Source: Cryptomeria japonica
Lineage: Eukaryota; Streptophyta; Pinopsida; Cupressales; Cupressaceae
Reading direction: 5' to 3'
Assembly: GCF_030272615.1 (NCBI RefSeq)
Contig: NC_081406.1
Location: forward strand, 232,370,396 to 232,428,395
Length of the DNA stretch: 58,000 nucleotides
The translations under genes were made by a program, and so were the position numbers. Within the stretch, counting starts at the first letter, position 1, and each line of letters starts with the position of its first letter. Of the stretch, positions 34,173 to 46,055 are shown one piece after another. Below the pieces are notes generated by a model. It worked only from the letters and a program-made list of their open reading frames with translations, ran no database searches and was not told the DNA's origin.

Positions 34173-35169
34173 TCAATACTTGTCAACACTTATCCTTGTG
34201 GAGATCTCTGGTTATGTTCACTAGCATGTTCTGTGACTTATGCACAGTCACCGGTATCTGGTTCACTGACACTAAGGATGATCTGTTATCATCTGGAGAT
34301 TACTTGGTTATGTCAAAGATATTTTTTGGAAACTTGGTTTTGGTGATTTGATTATTGGTATAATCGAGTTTGCATATTTGCTGTTGTTGGCAAATAGGTC
34401 TAGGTTATGGACCGACAAGCATTATCTATTCTAGATCAGCACGACACGTTATGGAGATGTTTTATTGATTGGTTATTATTGTAAATGCATTGAGCCAACA
34501 TCATGCATCACATATTGACTAATTTGGAATTGATTTTATTGTATTATCTTAGTGAGCCGACCTACACATTTGGTCTTAGGTTTTGGTATATATGTAAGAT
34601 CTCATTTGTGAGATTATGTAGAGGATTGTGGAAAAAGGATTGTAATAAGGTATATGCGAATATAAGTAGAGATATACATGAAGACATCATTTGAAGATTC
34701 AAGGAAGGTATGAAGAAGGAAAATAGAGCTTAACCGGTACTGAATCCAACATATGAAGATGCTATTTTGTGCAGTACATTATCATTGGATTTAACCATCC
34801 AATTGTAGTCAATGTGACTCCCATTTTGTGATTGAGCAGTGAGCTCTAGGAAGTTGGCCTTTTTGCATGTGCAGACCCCATTTGTACACACATACTATCT
34901 GCAGTAGTATCATCTGATTGTGGGTAAGGTTTCCCACTGTGGTTTTTCCCCTTACAGGGTTTCCACATACAAATAATTGTGTTATGTGTTTTGTCTTCTG
35001 TTTCATGCATTAAACTTTACCGGTACTATTATTAACTGCTAAATTGTCTATCAACATTAAGTTTGGTTTACCGGTATTATGCACTAAGTTTGGTTAAGTT
35101 ATATTTGGGTTGAAATTAATAGACAACTAATTCACCCCCCCCCCTCTCAGTTGCCTCTGGGTCCCAACA
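34131..35169 (+). repeat. 3' LTR of element B
   Basis: 1,039 bp, closely similar to the 5' LTR, ending GGGTCCCAACA. The C-run before CTCTCAGTTG is longer than in the 5' copy. Confidence 0.92.
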
Positions 35170-35522
35170 CTCAGAACATATTTGATCACCTCATCTTTGA
35201 ATTTTAGTAAGTACAGAATACTGATTAATCCTAGATCCTCGATGATCTTATATTCCGCCTTGATTGTTCTGGAACTTCTCAGTATCACAGATTGATACAT
35301 GCCCTTTATCTCTTCTATACCTAGATCCTCCAAGGTGCAATGAATATATGCCCTTATATCTTCAGCATACATCACGCTGTGGGGAACCCTAGAGAATGCG
35401 CCCATAGAGTCTTCTTTCTTAGCTATCTGGGGAACTTCCTTGAAAATGGGCCTCAGCCTATCCTTAACTTAAATAATGGTGGAATTTGCAATAAAAGTAG
35501 GAGCATATGATCTGGATGCCAT
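35170..35522 (-). pseudogene. ORF2 of element D, N-terminal part
   Basis: From an ATG at 35522 (MASRSYAPTF, with a stop soon after) the - strand reads FKEVPQIAKKED, SRVPHSVMYAEDIRAYIHC, TLEDLG and KDEVIKYVLS, where B interrupts it. The rest lies beyond B at 28520 and leftward. The block matches the ORF2 start in C (40045) and F (55555). From 35523 to 35924 I see the short region between the gag-like ORF and ORF2, without a gene. Confidence 0.72.
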
Positions 35523-35924
35523 TTCAAATAAATATTTGAAAATGATTGTCGGTGTGATGATTTGATTGCTTCTCTGATGATTGCTTGAAATCCTCTCAGA
35601 ATGCCTTTTCTCGCTCTTAATCGCCCGAGATTTTCCTTTTCTTCACTCTAGATTGCTTGAATGCTGGGTGAGTGAAAATGAATTCACTTTCTCCTTTTAT
35701 CAGCAAGTAAACCCTAATCCTTCACTGCCATACTTCGTGATGTACCCTACCAAATGTTGATTTCACGATCTTATGCCCGGTAAACCTTCATCAATGATTA
35801 AGAGAACTCTCCATATCTCTTCCAGATCTCCTCTGGGGAATATGAAATATTTGCAATAGATTTACCAACCCCTAAGGCATATGCCTCAGTTACTGGTGGA
35901 ATTTCCTGTCGATGCAGGAATCCT

Positions 35925-37023
35925 CTATTCTATCGGTGGAGTTACTAGTGTAGATCCATCTCCACTTGGTTCTTCAAACTTTATAACCCATCTCTTGGTG
36001 TGATCTTTTTGTATTTCATCTACCTTCTGCTTTCCTTTCTCATTTGCTTTATCATTTCTAACTGGCTGAGTTTTGCTTTTGCAGTACTTAGCAATATGAC
36101 CTATTTTGTTGCATGCATAACATGTAACATTGTTCTTTTGAATTTCTTTAACATATACAGTGTCATTCCTTGACCTACATTGATTAACCAAATGACCATA
36201 CTTTCCACATGCATGACATTTGATATTCATTCTGCAATCTTCTGATCTGTGACCATATTTCTTGCAATTTGTGCATTGACCGGGAACAAAATTGTAGTTT
36301 TGATTTGCTCTATTTCTACATTGTTTAGCCATATGCCCAAATTTATTACAAAAAAAGAATCTATCATTGAATTTATAAGCATTAGATTGCCTTACTGGTT
36401 TCCTCTAGTCTGATGAGTTTTGCATACCAGTTGTCTGATCTTCATTTGCAGTACCGGAGCTTTCACCTTGTACAAATCCAAGTCCTCTAGAATCATCATT
36501 CTGCCTTTTTCTTTTCAAAAAGTCATCCAACTCTGCAGCACTAATCTTGAATTTTTCTTTATACTTGTTTGCAGTAGTTAGATCATCTCTTAGAGTAGCT
36601 ATTTATCTTTCAAGATCTTGTTCATTATTTTGGGAGTGTGCCAAATCAGTTCTCAACAAAATATTCTCATGAGTCAATCTGCCACATTCATCAAATTTTT
36701 TCTCCAGAGATATAACAAGATTTTCTTCCTTTTTCTTTCGGTCCTCAATGTCTTTTGATAACCTTATAGTCAGGTCTTGCATTTCATTCTTCATGAGCAT
36801 GATTGCTTGACTCACTTTTTGACATTGTTCCTTAAGTTCATTTTTCTCTTCATCATCCAAGTTTTGCAAAAGTTCCTTTCTCTTAGCTTGAGCTGATGAA
36901 CTTTTCTTGTAGGACAAGAATGAATTCATTAGCAAAATTCAATTCATCTTAAAATTTTAAATTCTTCATCCTTTTAGCATCATAATCCTCAAGAGCCATC
37001 TCAAGTTGCTTCCCCATAGCCAT
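35925..37023 (-). pseudogene. Gag-like coiled-coil/CCHC protein of element D, broken
   Basis: Read on the - strand, 36935-36603 is a charged coiled-coil stretch (AQAKRKELLQNLDDEEKNEL, RLSKDIEDRKKKEENL). A knuckle region follows: FFFCNKFGHMAKQC with its first Cys lost to Phe, then CTNCKKYGHRSEDC, CHACGKYGHLVNQC and CYACNKIGHIAKYC in the ORF at 36332-35925. Stops and frame changes lie between the two parts. The family is the same as in A, C and F, and again there is no capsid domain. Start choice: the first clear ATG after the primer site is at 37023. Confidence 0.75.
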
Positions 37024-37077
37024 GTTCAATGAGTACGGTTTCAGGATCTCCCTCAAGCTGTTAAACTTCTTCTAAGG

Positions 37078-37097
37078 AACTAGGCTCTGATACCAAT
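37078..37097 (-). promoter_or_regulatory. Primer binding site of element D
   Basis: The reverse complement of this segment reads ATTGGTATCAGAGCC then TAGTT, matching initiator tRNA-Met, and it borders the 5' LTR at 37098. Confidence 0.9.
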
Positions 37098-38009
37098 TAT
37101 TGGGATCCAAGAACACTAAGAAGGGGGGGGGGGGGTGAATCAGTGTTTTGCCGGTAAGATATGATTTTACTCTTTTATAACATACACATATAAACCAGTA
37201 AATGAGGAAACATATAACTTGAAGCAAATAAACCATCCACATAAATGAACACCATAACACACATAATTTATACGTGGAAAACCTCAAAGCGGAAAAACCA
37301 CAGTGGGATTTGTGGCCCACAATATTAGTTCACTATCCATATGAAAGGATATTACATAAAATGGGGGCCTGCACATGCAGAAAGGCACACTGCCTAGAGC
37401 ACATTGCTCATCACAAAAGAGTCTCACTGACTACAAGCTTCTGCTGAAACAAAACAGTAATAATGAACTCACAAAATGCATCTACTATGCCAAAAAGAGT
37501 TCCTATTATAGTTTTTCTCTGTACCGGTTCATAAACCTTGAACACTTCTACCAGTATTTCCTTCCCTCCAAGAATGCTTTCCAAGCTATCTACATATCAT
37601 TGCATGATATAACATTCGCATACAAAATGATCTACATACATATACTTTGCATTACATAGTTTTGCTATTATTCACCTATGTGACTATGTTCAAAATGACC
37701 TAGTAGACTGACCTATATACCCTTACAAACAATATGCCTTATGTCGGCTTACAATGTATTATAAAAGACATACGATGCCAACCTTATACAATAATTATAA
37801 ATAAAACTTCCTTCAGGTCCAAGCCTGATGTTGGCTTCACTAAAGTGCTGGATGTCGATGTAACCCTGGATTCTCTAATGTCGGTGTCTGCCTCCTAGTG
37901 TTGGTGTATGCCGGTGTATGCTTCCTTATGAATCTTGTTGCCAAGTTACCATGTTGCCATGTTGCCATCAATGACAACATATGAATCCAATGAGTGTTAG
38001 TTTCCAAAA
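37098..38009 (-). repeat. 5' LTR of element D
   Basis: 912 bp, ending TTTCCAAAA instead of TTGCCAACA. The remainder of C's 3' LTR follows at 38015, so the two LTR pieces of different elements look like one partly duplicated LTR. The AAAAT duplication separates them. Confidence 0.88.
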
Positions 38010-38014
38010 AAAAT

Positions 38015-38340
38015 GACCTAAGAGATTGACTTATATACCCTTACAAACAATATGCCTTATGTCGGCTTACAATACAAAAGATATCCAATGTCAGGCCTAT
38101 ACAATAATTACAAAATGATTTTACAAATAAAACCTTTCGGATCCAGACTGATGTCGGCTTCAAGTGCTGGATGCTGGTGTCGGTGTCGGTGATGACCCTG
38201 AATATTCCAATGCTGGTATCTGCCTGTGTATGCCTCCAAATGCTGGTATATGCCTTCAATAGAATCTTGTTTCCATCAATGACAACATATGAATCCAATG
38301 AGTGTCAATTGCTAACAATCTCCTCCTTTGGCATTGATGG
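38015..38340 (-). repeat. Remainder of C 3' LTR and the polypurine tract of C
   Basis: 38015-38317 continues the C LTR that was left at 25868. The polypurine tract (reverse complement CCAAAGGAGGAGAT) lies at 38318-38332. The inverted repeat arms are at 38273-38281 (in the LTR) and 38332-38340. Confidence 0.85.
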
Positions 38341-38538
38341 CAACACTCATGTGAAAAATGGATTCCTTGCCGGTTCAACTGAAACATGAAACATGCTCCC
38401 CCTGGGCTGATTGACTTTGTCTACAATATACTCTGTCGATATCCTCCCCCTAGGATTATATGCATATTTTTCACATAATATACACTCCCCCTTTGGTATC
38501 AATGCCAAAGACCAGTGAAAGAATAATTACAGATTACT

Positions 38539-40045
38539 TTACCGGAGCTTGACCAATCTCAAAATATCCAAATAAGTTTTCTCTAGCAACCCTACATAGG
38601 TATCCCAATTGGTTTTGAATGTTTCAAATATGGATACAAGTCCACTTAGTAAATGTGCTAGTGTTTGTTTCTTAGTGACTTCTTCCATTGTGGGATTTGC
38701 AAGAATATCCATACATTCTGTCTTATGTACACCAAGTGAATCCAATCTTGGACTCACCAAACCTCTAAGACTCCTTGCTCTCTGAATAATGTTGTCTCTT
38801 TCCTTTTCAAAAGAAAAAACTTGGTTCTCCAAAGTCAAAATTTGTCCATCAATGGAAGTTGTAAGTGAAGTTAGTCCATCAAAATAATTAGCAATATTAG
38901 CAATCTTTTCATGTAATTCTTTTAACCTCTGATCTACATTTGCTATAAGAATCTCTATATTACAATAGACCCTATAAATGTTAGTACATTGTTTCAAAAA
39001 AATTTCAATGAGTACAAGTTTCTCTTCAACCTTCCTTTTCTCTATAGATCAATAATCTGGTCAAAAGAGGCTTTCTTGGCTAGAGTAAATCTTTCTAGTG
39101 CTTTCTTGTCAGAAATTTGTTGCAATGATTGAAAGTTTTTAGATATGTGTTGCCAATAACTTAAGCTTGCCGCAAGGGCTTGCTTCATTTTCAATCATAC
39201 AATTAGGAATCAATCTATGCAAAACTATTATTGATTGATCTATTATTCCTTTGTTTGTAGATCCTTCCTTCATTAGCTTTTGAGTAGCCATCATCATTAG
39301 CTTTGTGGGACTCATCTTTGAGATTGATTTCCTCTCAACTTGAGAAGTGTCAATTGCCAAAAGTTTTGCTGGGGAATCAACTGTTGGTTTAGTCTCCTTT
39401 TCCTTATCTTCCTTGTCCTCTCCCAATGTATCCCTTTTCTCATCCTCTTTTGCACTGGTGGCTTCGCCAGTTGGTGCAGTATCTGTTACTGCCGGTGGAG
39501 TATTATCCACAATATTATCTGTAACTTGTACATTATCTATATTATGTTGCCCAGACTGTACAAATGTAGTCTCTGCTGGTTTAGTCTATACACTTATCAA
39601 TTTTAGGTTTAATTGTCGGTGACCACCTGAATAGCTTCTTTGGTGATCATGTGGGGTCGGTCCAGCTAGATGAATTCATTATGGACCCTGCTCAGAACAT
39701 ATCTGATCAGTTCATCCTTGAATTCCGCTATGGACAGGATTCTGGTTAACCCTAGATCCTCAATGATTTGATATTCTGGCTTGATTGTACCGGAGCTACC
39801 TAGTATCACAAATTGATAAATTCCCTGATTTCCTCAGTGCCTAAATCCTCCAAGGTGCAGTAAATATAGGCCCTGCCATCTTCCACATAAACCACTCCAT
39901 TGGGAACCCTCGAAAATGCACCAGCAGAATCTTCCTTCATAGCAATTTGGGGAACTTCCTTGAAAATAGGCCTAAGCCTATCCTTGACCTCAACAAAAGT
40001 GGGATTCATAATGAAAGTAGGAGAAGATGATGATCTAGATGCCAT
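38539..40045 (-). pseudogene. ORF2 of element C, internally deleted
   Basis: It starts MASRSSSSPTFIMNPTFVEV at 40045 and reads through KEDSAGAFSRVPNGVVY and YIYCTLEDLG, then FKDELIRYVLSRVHNEFI near 39700. It then jumps, near 39610-39640, straight into the Ala/Thr/Asp-rich linker (39510 and leftward) and the heptad-rich C-terminal part, 38997-38539, ending LVKLR. The middle blocks present in F and A (MIIGY, ICFMV, MGYEV) are missing. Stops and a frame change near 39150-39000 add to the damage. Its function is unknown. Confidence 0.72.
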
Positions 40046-40453
40046 TTCAAAGAAATACCTGAAAAATAGTCGTCCGTTGAAGGGTTTTAATTACTTCTCA
40101 GATGACTGCTGGAAATTATTTGGAATGCCTTTGCTCGCTCTTGATCACCTATGATTCATCTTTGCTTCACTTTGGTTTGCTCGAGTGCTGGGTGAGTGAA
40201 AATGAGTCCATTTTCCCTTTTTATCAGTGAGTAAATCCTAATTATTCACTATCATAAATGCTTAGCGATGTACCCTACTAAATGTCGGTTTCACTATTTT
40301 ATGCCAGATAAACCTCCATCAATGATCAATACCACTCTCCAAATCTCTTTCCAGATCTCTTCCAGGGAATATGCAAGATTTTCAATGACTTTTCTAACCC
40401 CTAAGGCGTATGCCTCAGTTACTAGTTGAATTTCCTGCTGGTGCAGGAATGCT

Positions 40454-41656
40454 CTATTCTACCAGTGGAGGTATAGGTGTAGTTACCGGTGTAGTTGCAT
40501 CTCCACTTGGCTCTTCAGATTTTCTAACCCATCTCTTGGTGTGATCTTGTTGAATTCCATCTACCTTCTGCTTTCCTTTCTCATTTTCTTTATCATTGTT
40601 AACTAGTGTAGTCTTGCTTCTATAGTACTTAGCAATATGACCTATTTTGTTGCATGCATAACATGTAACATTGTTCTTTTGAATTTCTTTGACATATCTG
40701 GTGTCATTACTTGACCTACATTGATTAGCCAAATTTCCAAACTTTCCACATGCATGACATTACTTGACCTACATTGATTAGCCAAATGTCCAAACTTTCC
40801 ACATGCATGACATTTAACATTCATTCTGCAATCTTCTTACTTATGACCATTTTTCTTGCAATCTGTACATTGACCGTGAAATGAATTGTAGTTTTGATTT
40901 TCTCTATTTCTCTATTATCTAGCCATATGCCCAAATTTATTACAAACAAAACATCTACCATTTAATTTGTATGCATTAGATTGCCTTATTGGTTTCCTTT
41001 GGTTTGATGAGTTCTGCATACCTGTTGTCTGATCTTTATTTGCAGTACCAGAGCTTTCACCTTGTAAAAATCCAAGTCCTCTAGAATCTTCACTCTGCCT
41101 TTGTCTTTGCACTAAATCATCCAACTGTGCAACACTAATCTTGATTTTTTATTTATGCTCACTTGCAGTAGTTAGATCATCTCTCAGAGTCATTATTTGT
41201 CTCTCTAGCTCTTGTTCATTATTCTGGGATTGTACCAAATTAGTTCTCAACAGATTATTCTCATGAGTCAATCTGCCACATTCTTCAAAATTTTTCTTCA
41301 GAGATATAGCAAGATTTTCTTCCTTCTTCTTTCTATCCTCAATATCTTTTGATAACCTCATAGTCAGGTCTTGCATTTCATTATTCATGAGCACATTTGC
41401 TTGAATCAGTTTCTGACATTGTTCCTTAAGTGCAATTTTCTCTTCATCATCCTGGTTTTGCAAAAGTTCCTTCCTCTTAGCTTGAGCTGATGATAACCTT
41501 TCTTGCAAAATTCAATTCATCTTGCGGTTTTAAGTTCTTCATCCTTTCAGCATCATAATCCTCAAGTGCCATCTCAAGTTGCTTCTCCATAGCCATATTC
41601 AATGATTCCGGTTTCAGGATGTTCCTCAAGCTGTTAAACTTTCTCTGAGGTACCAT
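40454..41656 (-). pseudogene. Gag-like coiled-coil/CCHC protein of element C, broken
   Basis: The start ATG at 41656 (MVPQRKFNSLRNIL) lies only about 10 bp after the primer site, so the protein opens directly with the coiled coil (41600-41149: KRKELLQNQDDEEK, RLSKDIEDRKKKEENLAISL). Knuckles follow: CFVCNKFGHMAR near 40960, one damaged, CHACGKFGHLANQC near 40810 and CYACNKIGHIAKYY near 40650, the last with Tyr in place of the final Cys. A 53-bp tandem duplication at 40711-40816 breaks the frame inside the knuckles. A stop lies near 41150. The relation to A, D and F is clear. Confidence 0.76.
40711..40816 (-). repeat. 53-bp tandem duplication in the C knuckle region
   Basis: TTGACCTACATTGATTAGCC occurs at 40711 and again at 40764, each followed by the same text, with one substitution. 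Because 53 is not a multiple of three, it shifts the reading frame of the gag-like ORF. It is absent from D and F. Confidence 0.88.
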
Positions 41657-41670
41657 GTTCTGATACCAAT
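41655..41670 (-). promoter_or_regulatory. Primer binding site of element C
   Basis: The reverse complement reads ATTGGTATCAGAACAT, matching initiator tRNA-Met over TGGTATCAGA with a change at the following GC. It borders the LTR at 41671. Confidence 0.85.
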
Positions 41671-42551
41671 TGTTGGAATACAATGAATCCAAGAACATTG
41701 AGAGGGGGGGGTGAAGTAGTGTTTTGCCGGTAATATAAGATTTTAAACTTTTATAACATACACATATAAACCGGTAAATGAAGAAACATATAACATGAAG
41801 TAAATAAACCAGCCACATGAATGAACACCATAACACACTGAATGTATATGTGGAAAACCTCAAAGAGGAAAAACCACGGTGAGATTTGTGACCCACAATA
41901 TCGATTCATTGGCCATATGAAAGATATTACATAGCATGGGGGCCTGCACATACAGGAAGGCACACTGCCTAGAGCACACTGCTCAACACAAAAGAGTCTC
42001 ACTGACTACAAGCTTCTATTGAGATAAAATGGAACTGGTGAACTCACAAAATGCATCTGCAATGCCAAAAAGAGTTCTGGTTAAAGCTCTGTTATGTACC
42101 GGTTCATAAACCCTGAATCCTTCTACTGGTATCTCCTTTCCTCCAATAATTATTTACAAACCATCTATTGATCATTGTATGATATTACATTCACATTACA
42201 CAGTTCTTCTACCTTTTTCATATATATTCTCCTATATCAAAATGACCTAACAGATTTACTTATATACCCTTTACAAACAATATGCCTTATGTTGGCTTAC
42301 AATACAAAAGATATCCAATGTCGGCCCTATACAATAATTACAAAACAATTTTATAAATTAAACCTTTCAAATTCAGACTGATGTCGGCTTCATTGAAGTG
42401 TTGGATGTCAGTGCCGGTGCCGGTGATGACCCTGAATATTCCAATGCCGGTATTTGATGGTGTATGCCTCCAAATGCCGATATATGCCTTCAATAGAATC
42501 TTGTTTCCATCAATGACAACATATGAATCCAATGAGTTTCAATTGCCAACA
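41671..42551 (-). repeat. 5' LTR of element C
   Basis: 881 bp, complete. It reads through the point where D is inserted in the 3' LTR (near 42243). Confidence 0.92.
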
Positions 42552-44639
42552 ATTCTACACAATTACAAAAAATCTGTAATGACAAACCTACACATCTTAG
42601 ATATTAAGAATCATATGAATCTGAAAGTACAATATGGAGACAAATTCATGACAATTTTCCTTGAATGCACAAACTAATTGAGATTTGCTAACAATTAGAA
42701 AATTACAACATGCAACCTAATTTATGACTCAGAACAAGCATTTCCTATTTACATGCTTGAAACAATACAAAATTCAGAACCTGTACAAAAGAGAAAGAAG
42801 GAGAATAAATAGAAGAAGAAAGAGCTCCAGATTTAATCCATCTTTGCCACATGTCTCTTCTCAAATATGATTTTCCAAGTAACACATGTCCATATTCTCT
42901 CTTCTCTCTGCAACTAAAAAACATTATTTCTGATATGCACTTTTTCCCTTCTATTCTGACTAAAAGTATTTCCCTACTCTTATTTTCCAATTGAAAAGGC
43001 CCTTCTCGGGAAAATACTCCTTTACTTGATGAAAAACATTTGACTTGTTGGAGATTCTCATATATTCCATTTTGCCACTTTTTAACCCTCTCGTGATTGC
43101 AGTTCACCCCTTATGGAAACAAAATTATTCACCCTTTGAGTTAAAAGAATAAATTACTGCATCCTCAATCTATAGTTGAATATACTTTCCTTTTGTCTTT
43201 TATTCTCTCATTTCATTAAGTCTTTATGAAATAATATTCTACTTTCAAATAATCATGAAGCCACTTATTAAAATAATCCCCTTGATTCATACATCTCCAA
43301 CACGTAAAAATCATTACATTCATTTCACATTCATGTAAAAATACCTTGCCTTGGGTGAAAGTATTTTACCTATAGCCTCTTAATAATCCTGGTAAGAATT
43401 TACCCCATTTATTTTATCCCTCAATTTCCTTGGACATTTCACACCCTTTCACAATTACTTTTGCCATATTACCCAAAATTTCAACCCACAGTATCATTCT
43501 CCAACCGTAGCATTCCACAAAACCATGATTCCTTGAGGCATCTTGTCAATTACTTCACATCACATTATATTTTACCTATGCTTCCAAATCCTGCATATAT
43601 TTATGACAGTTGCATCTACAACATCAATTATAATTCCTCTATGCCTTGATAAATTTCAATACATTGTTGCAAAGATCACATTATGGAATTGGCAATACAT
43701 AAGCAACAAAGGTTTTGGATTATGACTTCACATCTACCAATTGTGTTCCCTAGAAAATACCTCAAGCGTCCTCAACACTGCATTTTATATATTTCTACCA
43801 GGGCATTGTAATTCACAATACTAACCATGGCCCCTTGCTACATTCTTTGTGGATGTTGATACCTGAGAAGGGGGCGACATTTGGTATTATGCCTGCTAAT
43901 AGAAATGCTTTGAGAATTTGAACGCCTACTCAACAAATGCATTCTGCACATTTCTTGATGGGTGACATCCCATGAGACCATGTTGCCTATGAGGAATACT
44001 AATCACACCCTTTTATTTGCTTTGAAGTTTTGAAGCTACAACAAATGCATTTCGTGCACATACTGCAGTCATAGCTTTTATGAGAAGACCTCGATTTGAG
44101 GTATTTTTAATAGCTTACATGCTATTTTAATGCTTCCCCATTTTCTATTCATGCCTACCATGGCGTTGCAACTACAACACTAAGAAAAGTTCTTCAATGC
44201 CATAAAATAGATGCCCAAATTTATTTCAATACTCATTTATCGGCACTAGCAAGGATGAGCATGGAATTTGGCGATATATTTTCCAAGTATATTTGATTAA
44301 GTTTCAAAATCCTTTTTAACATATATTCATATTTCATTGGAGTCATTGTATTCTTGAGATGTCATGTCTTTGAGGAATTTGAAAACAGTTCACACCCTAC
44401 ATACAATATGCTGCAACAAAGCTATCGATCCTTCATACCTCGATAGATTTCCACATCTTGGCCCATGACTCCCTTTATTGACTAAGGCATGAAAGATGTT
44501 GCCAAAGGTCGTGGTATTTGGTGTTGCACCTACAAATTGCATTTTCTTTGAAATTTCTAAAGCTTCCACAGCCAATACTCTGCACAGTTCTTGTACCATG
44601 TTATCCATGAAATAATAAGAGCAAAACCCTAATGCATAC

Positions 44640-44855
44640 CTTCACCCCAGAGACCCGCATGTTGGGATGAAAAAAATTCAATGTCAATGCAGTGGTGTGG
44701 GATCACCCCGCTACCCCGCAACAATTTTATCTTTGATTTGATTTTCATAAGGGGAGGTGGGTTCACCAATGAATCTCCTCTTACCTTATTTGTTGAATCG
44801 ATATTCCGCTCACCCTCATCAGGTTAAATTCAAGCAATATTTTATCATCATACCC
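44640..44855. mobile_element. Small insertion of about 215 bp in H LTR 2
   Basis: LTR 1 reads GCATACCTTTACATGAATT without interruption at 15124. LTR 2 has about 215 extra bases between GCATACC and CTTTACATGAATT, and the extra part itself ends TCATACC, so CATACC may be a target duplication. The insert contains GGGATCACCCCGCTACCCCGC and has no ORF. Class unknown. Confidence 0.5.
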
Positions 44856-44917
44856 TTTACATGAATTCATAATGGGCCCCACGATTAATGCAATTGAATT
44901 TTGAAACCACATTTGAG

Positions 44918-45163
44918 CAAGTTGTTACTTAACTTCATGTTTGAGATTCATTTTGTTCATTTCTTTAAATCATAAGATGATTTAATAAAATATTTTCAAA
45001 ACCATCTTAATCAATCCTTATATTGCGAGAATGTAAGTCGGGTCAACTTGTGGGCTCGACTAATTTTTTCTTTTTCTTTTTGAGCTACTAGACCTTAAAC
45101 CACATCATATTGGAGTTTAAAGCATACCAATGCGATTCTGATACCAAAAGTTCAGCTGGCTCC
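44918..45163. other. Extra segment of about 245 bp in H LTR 2
   Basis: It is absent from LTR 1, where about 18 different bases stand in its place (near 15195). Its right part, read on the - strand, contains TTTGGTATCAGAATCGCATT, which resembles a Met-tRNA primer site, so it may be a piece of another LTR element. Confidence 0.45.
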
Positions 45164-46055
45164 TCTCCTCTTTGTGACCTCTGTCATTGGTTCACAATGA
45201 ACAAAACAGTCCAAGTAATGTCCAAAACTCCCCTTAAAAACTAACCAAAATGCATCATAAGACCCTGAAAATTGGCAATCATGTAGATTGATATGCAGAG
45301 AATCATCATGCAAAATGGATTCTCTTGATGCTTCCTGGAGTGCAAGATTTTAATCTCCAAAGATGACAACTTAGTTGTTTCTGCATTAAAACCTGTCAAA
45401 ACCCTCTTCAAACCCTGTTTCAAATCCATTTTGAAAAAATAGCTAATGACATCATGAGGGTTTGGAAACCTGCATATAATCTAATTTAGATACAGGGAAT
45501 TATAGGAACCAATTGGTTTCATAAAAAAATCATTTGGGAGTGAGATATAGATTCTCAAAGTGAGCTCTGCTGAAATACTTTGCATTGCACAATCAGCAAA
45601 ACATAACAAATTGCGAAAGATTTGGTCTTGGAAAATATGTCAAATGAGGTCATGGGGATCTACAAATGGGTAGAGGGGCACACAAAATTTTAGGGAACAC
45701 AGGGGAACAAGTTTTTTGTTATGAAAACCAATTGAGTGCAAAATGTGAGCCTCCAAAGTAGGCTACTCAGTCTTTTCTGAAAATGTGCACATGGCAAACC
45801 CTTGTTGACCCATCAAATCAAGTGCTTTAAAAATGCATCCAATATGATTTTGGGATACTGCAACATGATCAATATTCTTTCTGATAAGAGATGAACACAT
45901 CCCTAAAAGTATTTTACATAATATTCTTCAAGCTCCAATTTGTAGCTCTCCAAAGTGAGCTACTTGGGTAATATTTTTCAGTTGCTTTTCTGAGTGCTAT
46001 GAGAATTTTTTTAAGTGGGCCCTCAAAATTTAGCCAAATTTTGGAGGTTCCAACA

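Larger units (their letters stand above)
28521..35169 (+). mobile_element. Full-length copia element B, decayed coding region
   Basis: LTRs at 28521-29560 (1,040 bp) and 34131-35169 (1,039 bp) start TGTTGGTATT and end CC(T/C)AACA. The order gag, protease, integrase, reverse transcriptase, RNase H identifies Ty1/copia. It lies in the ORF2 of D. C has the uninterrupted sequence CCCTGCTCAGAACAT at the matching place, so the target was near CTCAG. The left copy reads CTCCA and the right CTCAG. About 11 in-frame stops and two frameshifts inactivate it. It is the only element in the window with recognisable pol enzymes in all parts. Confidence 0.92.
25869..38009 (-). mobile_element. Non-autonomous copia-like element D (contains B)
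   Basis: LTRs at 25869-26789 (3') and 37098-38009 (5'). The target duplication AAAAT (25864-25868 and 38010-38014) lies inside the 3' LTR of C, and the 5' LTR of C at 42240 shows the empty site. The terminal CA of the right LTR has become AA, and the first bases of the LTR beside the primer site read TATTGG instead of TGTTGG. Without B it is about 5.5 kb. The internal region holds the gag-like ORF and an ORF2 cut in two by B. No pol. Confidence 0.9.
25260..42551 (-). mobile_element. Non-autonomous copia-like element C (contains D and B)
   Basis: LTRs start TGTTGGCAATT and end ATTCCAACA in element orientation. The 5' LTR is 41671-42551. The 3' LTR is 25260-25868 plus 38015-38317, split by D. 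The target duplication ATTCT is perfect (25255-25259 and 42552-42556). Without D, C is about 5.1 kb. The internal region, 38318-41670, carries the gag-like knuckle ORF and a shortened ORF2 and no enzyme domains. The family relation to A, D and F is clear from both ORFs. Confidence 0.92.
24635..46055 (-). repeat. LTR 2 of array H, interrupted by element C
   Basis: The LTR parts are 24635-25259 and 42557-46055, joined across C and its ATTCT duplication. LTR 1 and LTR 3 read continuously through the same point, which confirms the insertion. This copy also has two segments absent from LTR 1, near 44640-44855 and 44918-45163. Confidence 0.85.

Noticed and set aside
37697-38317. Apparent tandem duplication inside one LTR
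   Set aside because: It is the junction of two different LTRs, the end of D's 5' LTR and the rest of C's 3' LTR, separated by the AAAAT duplication.
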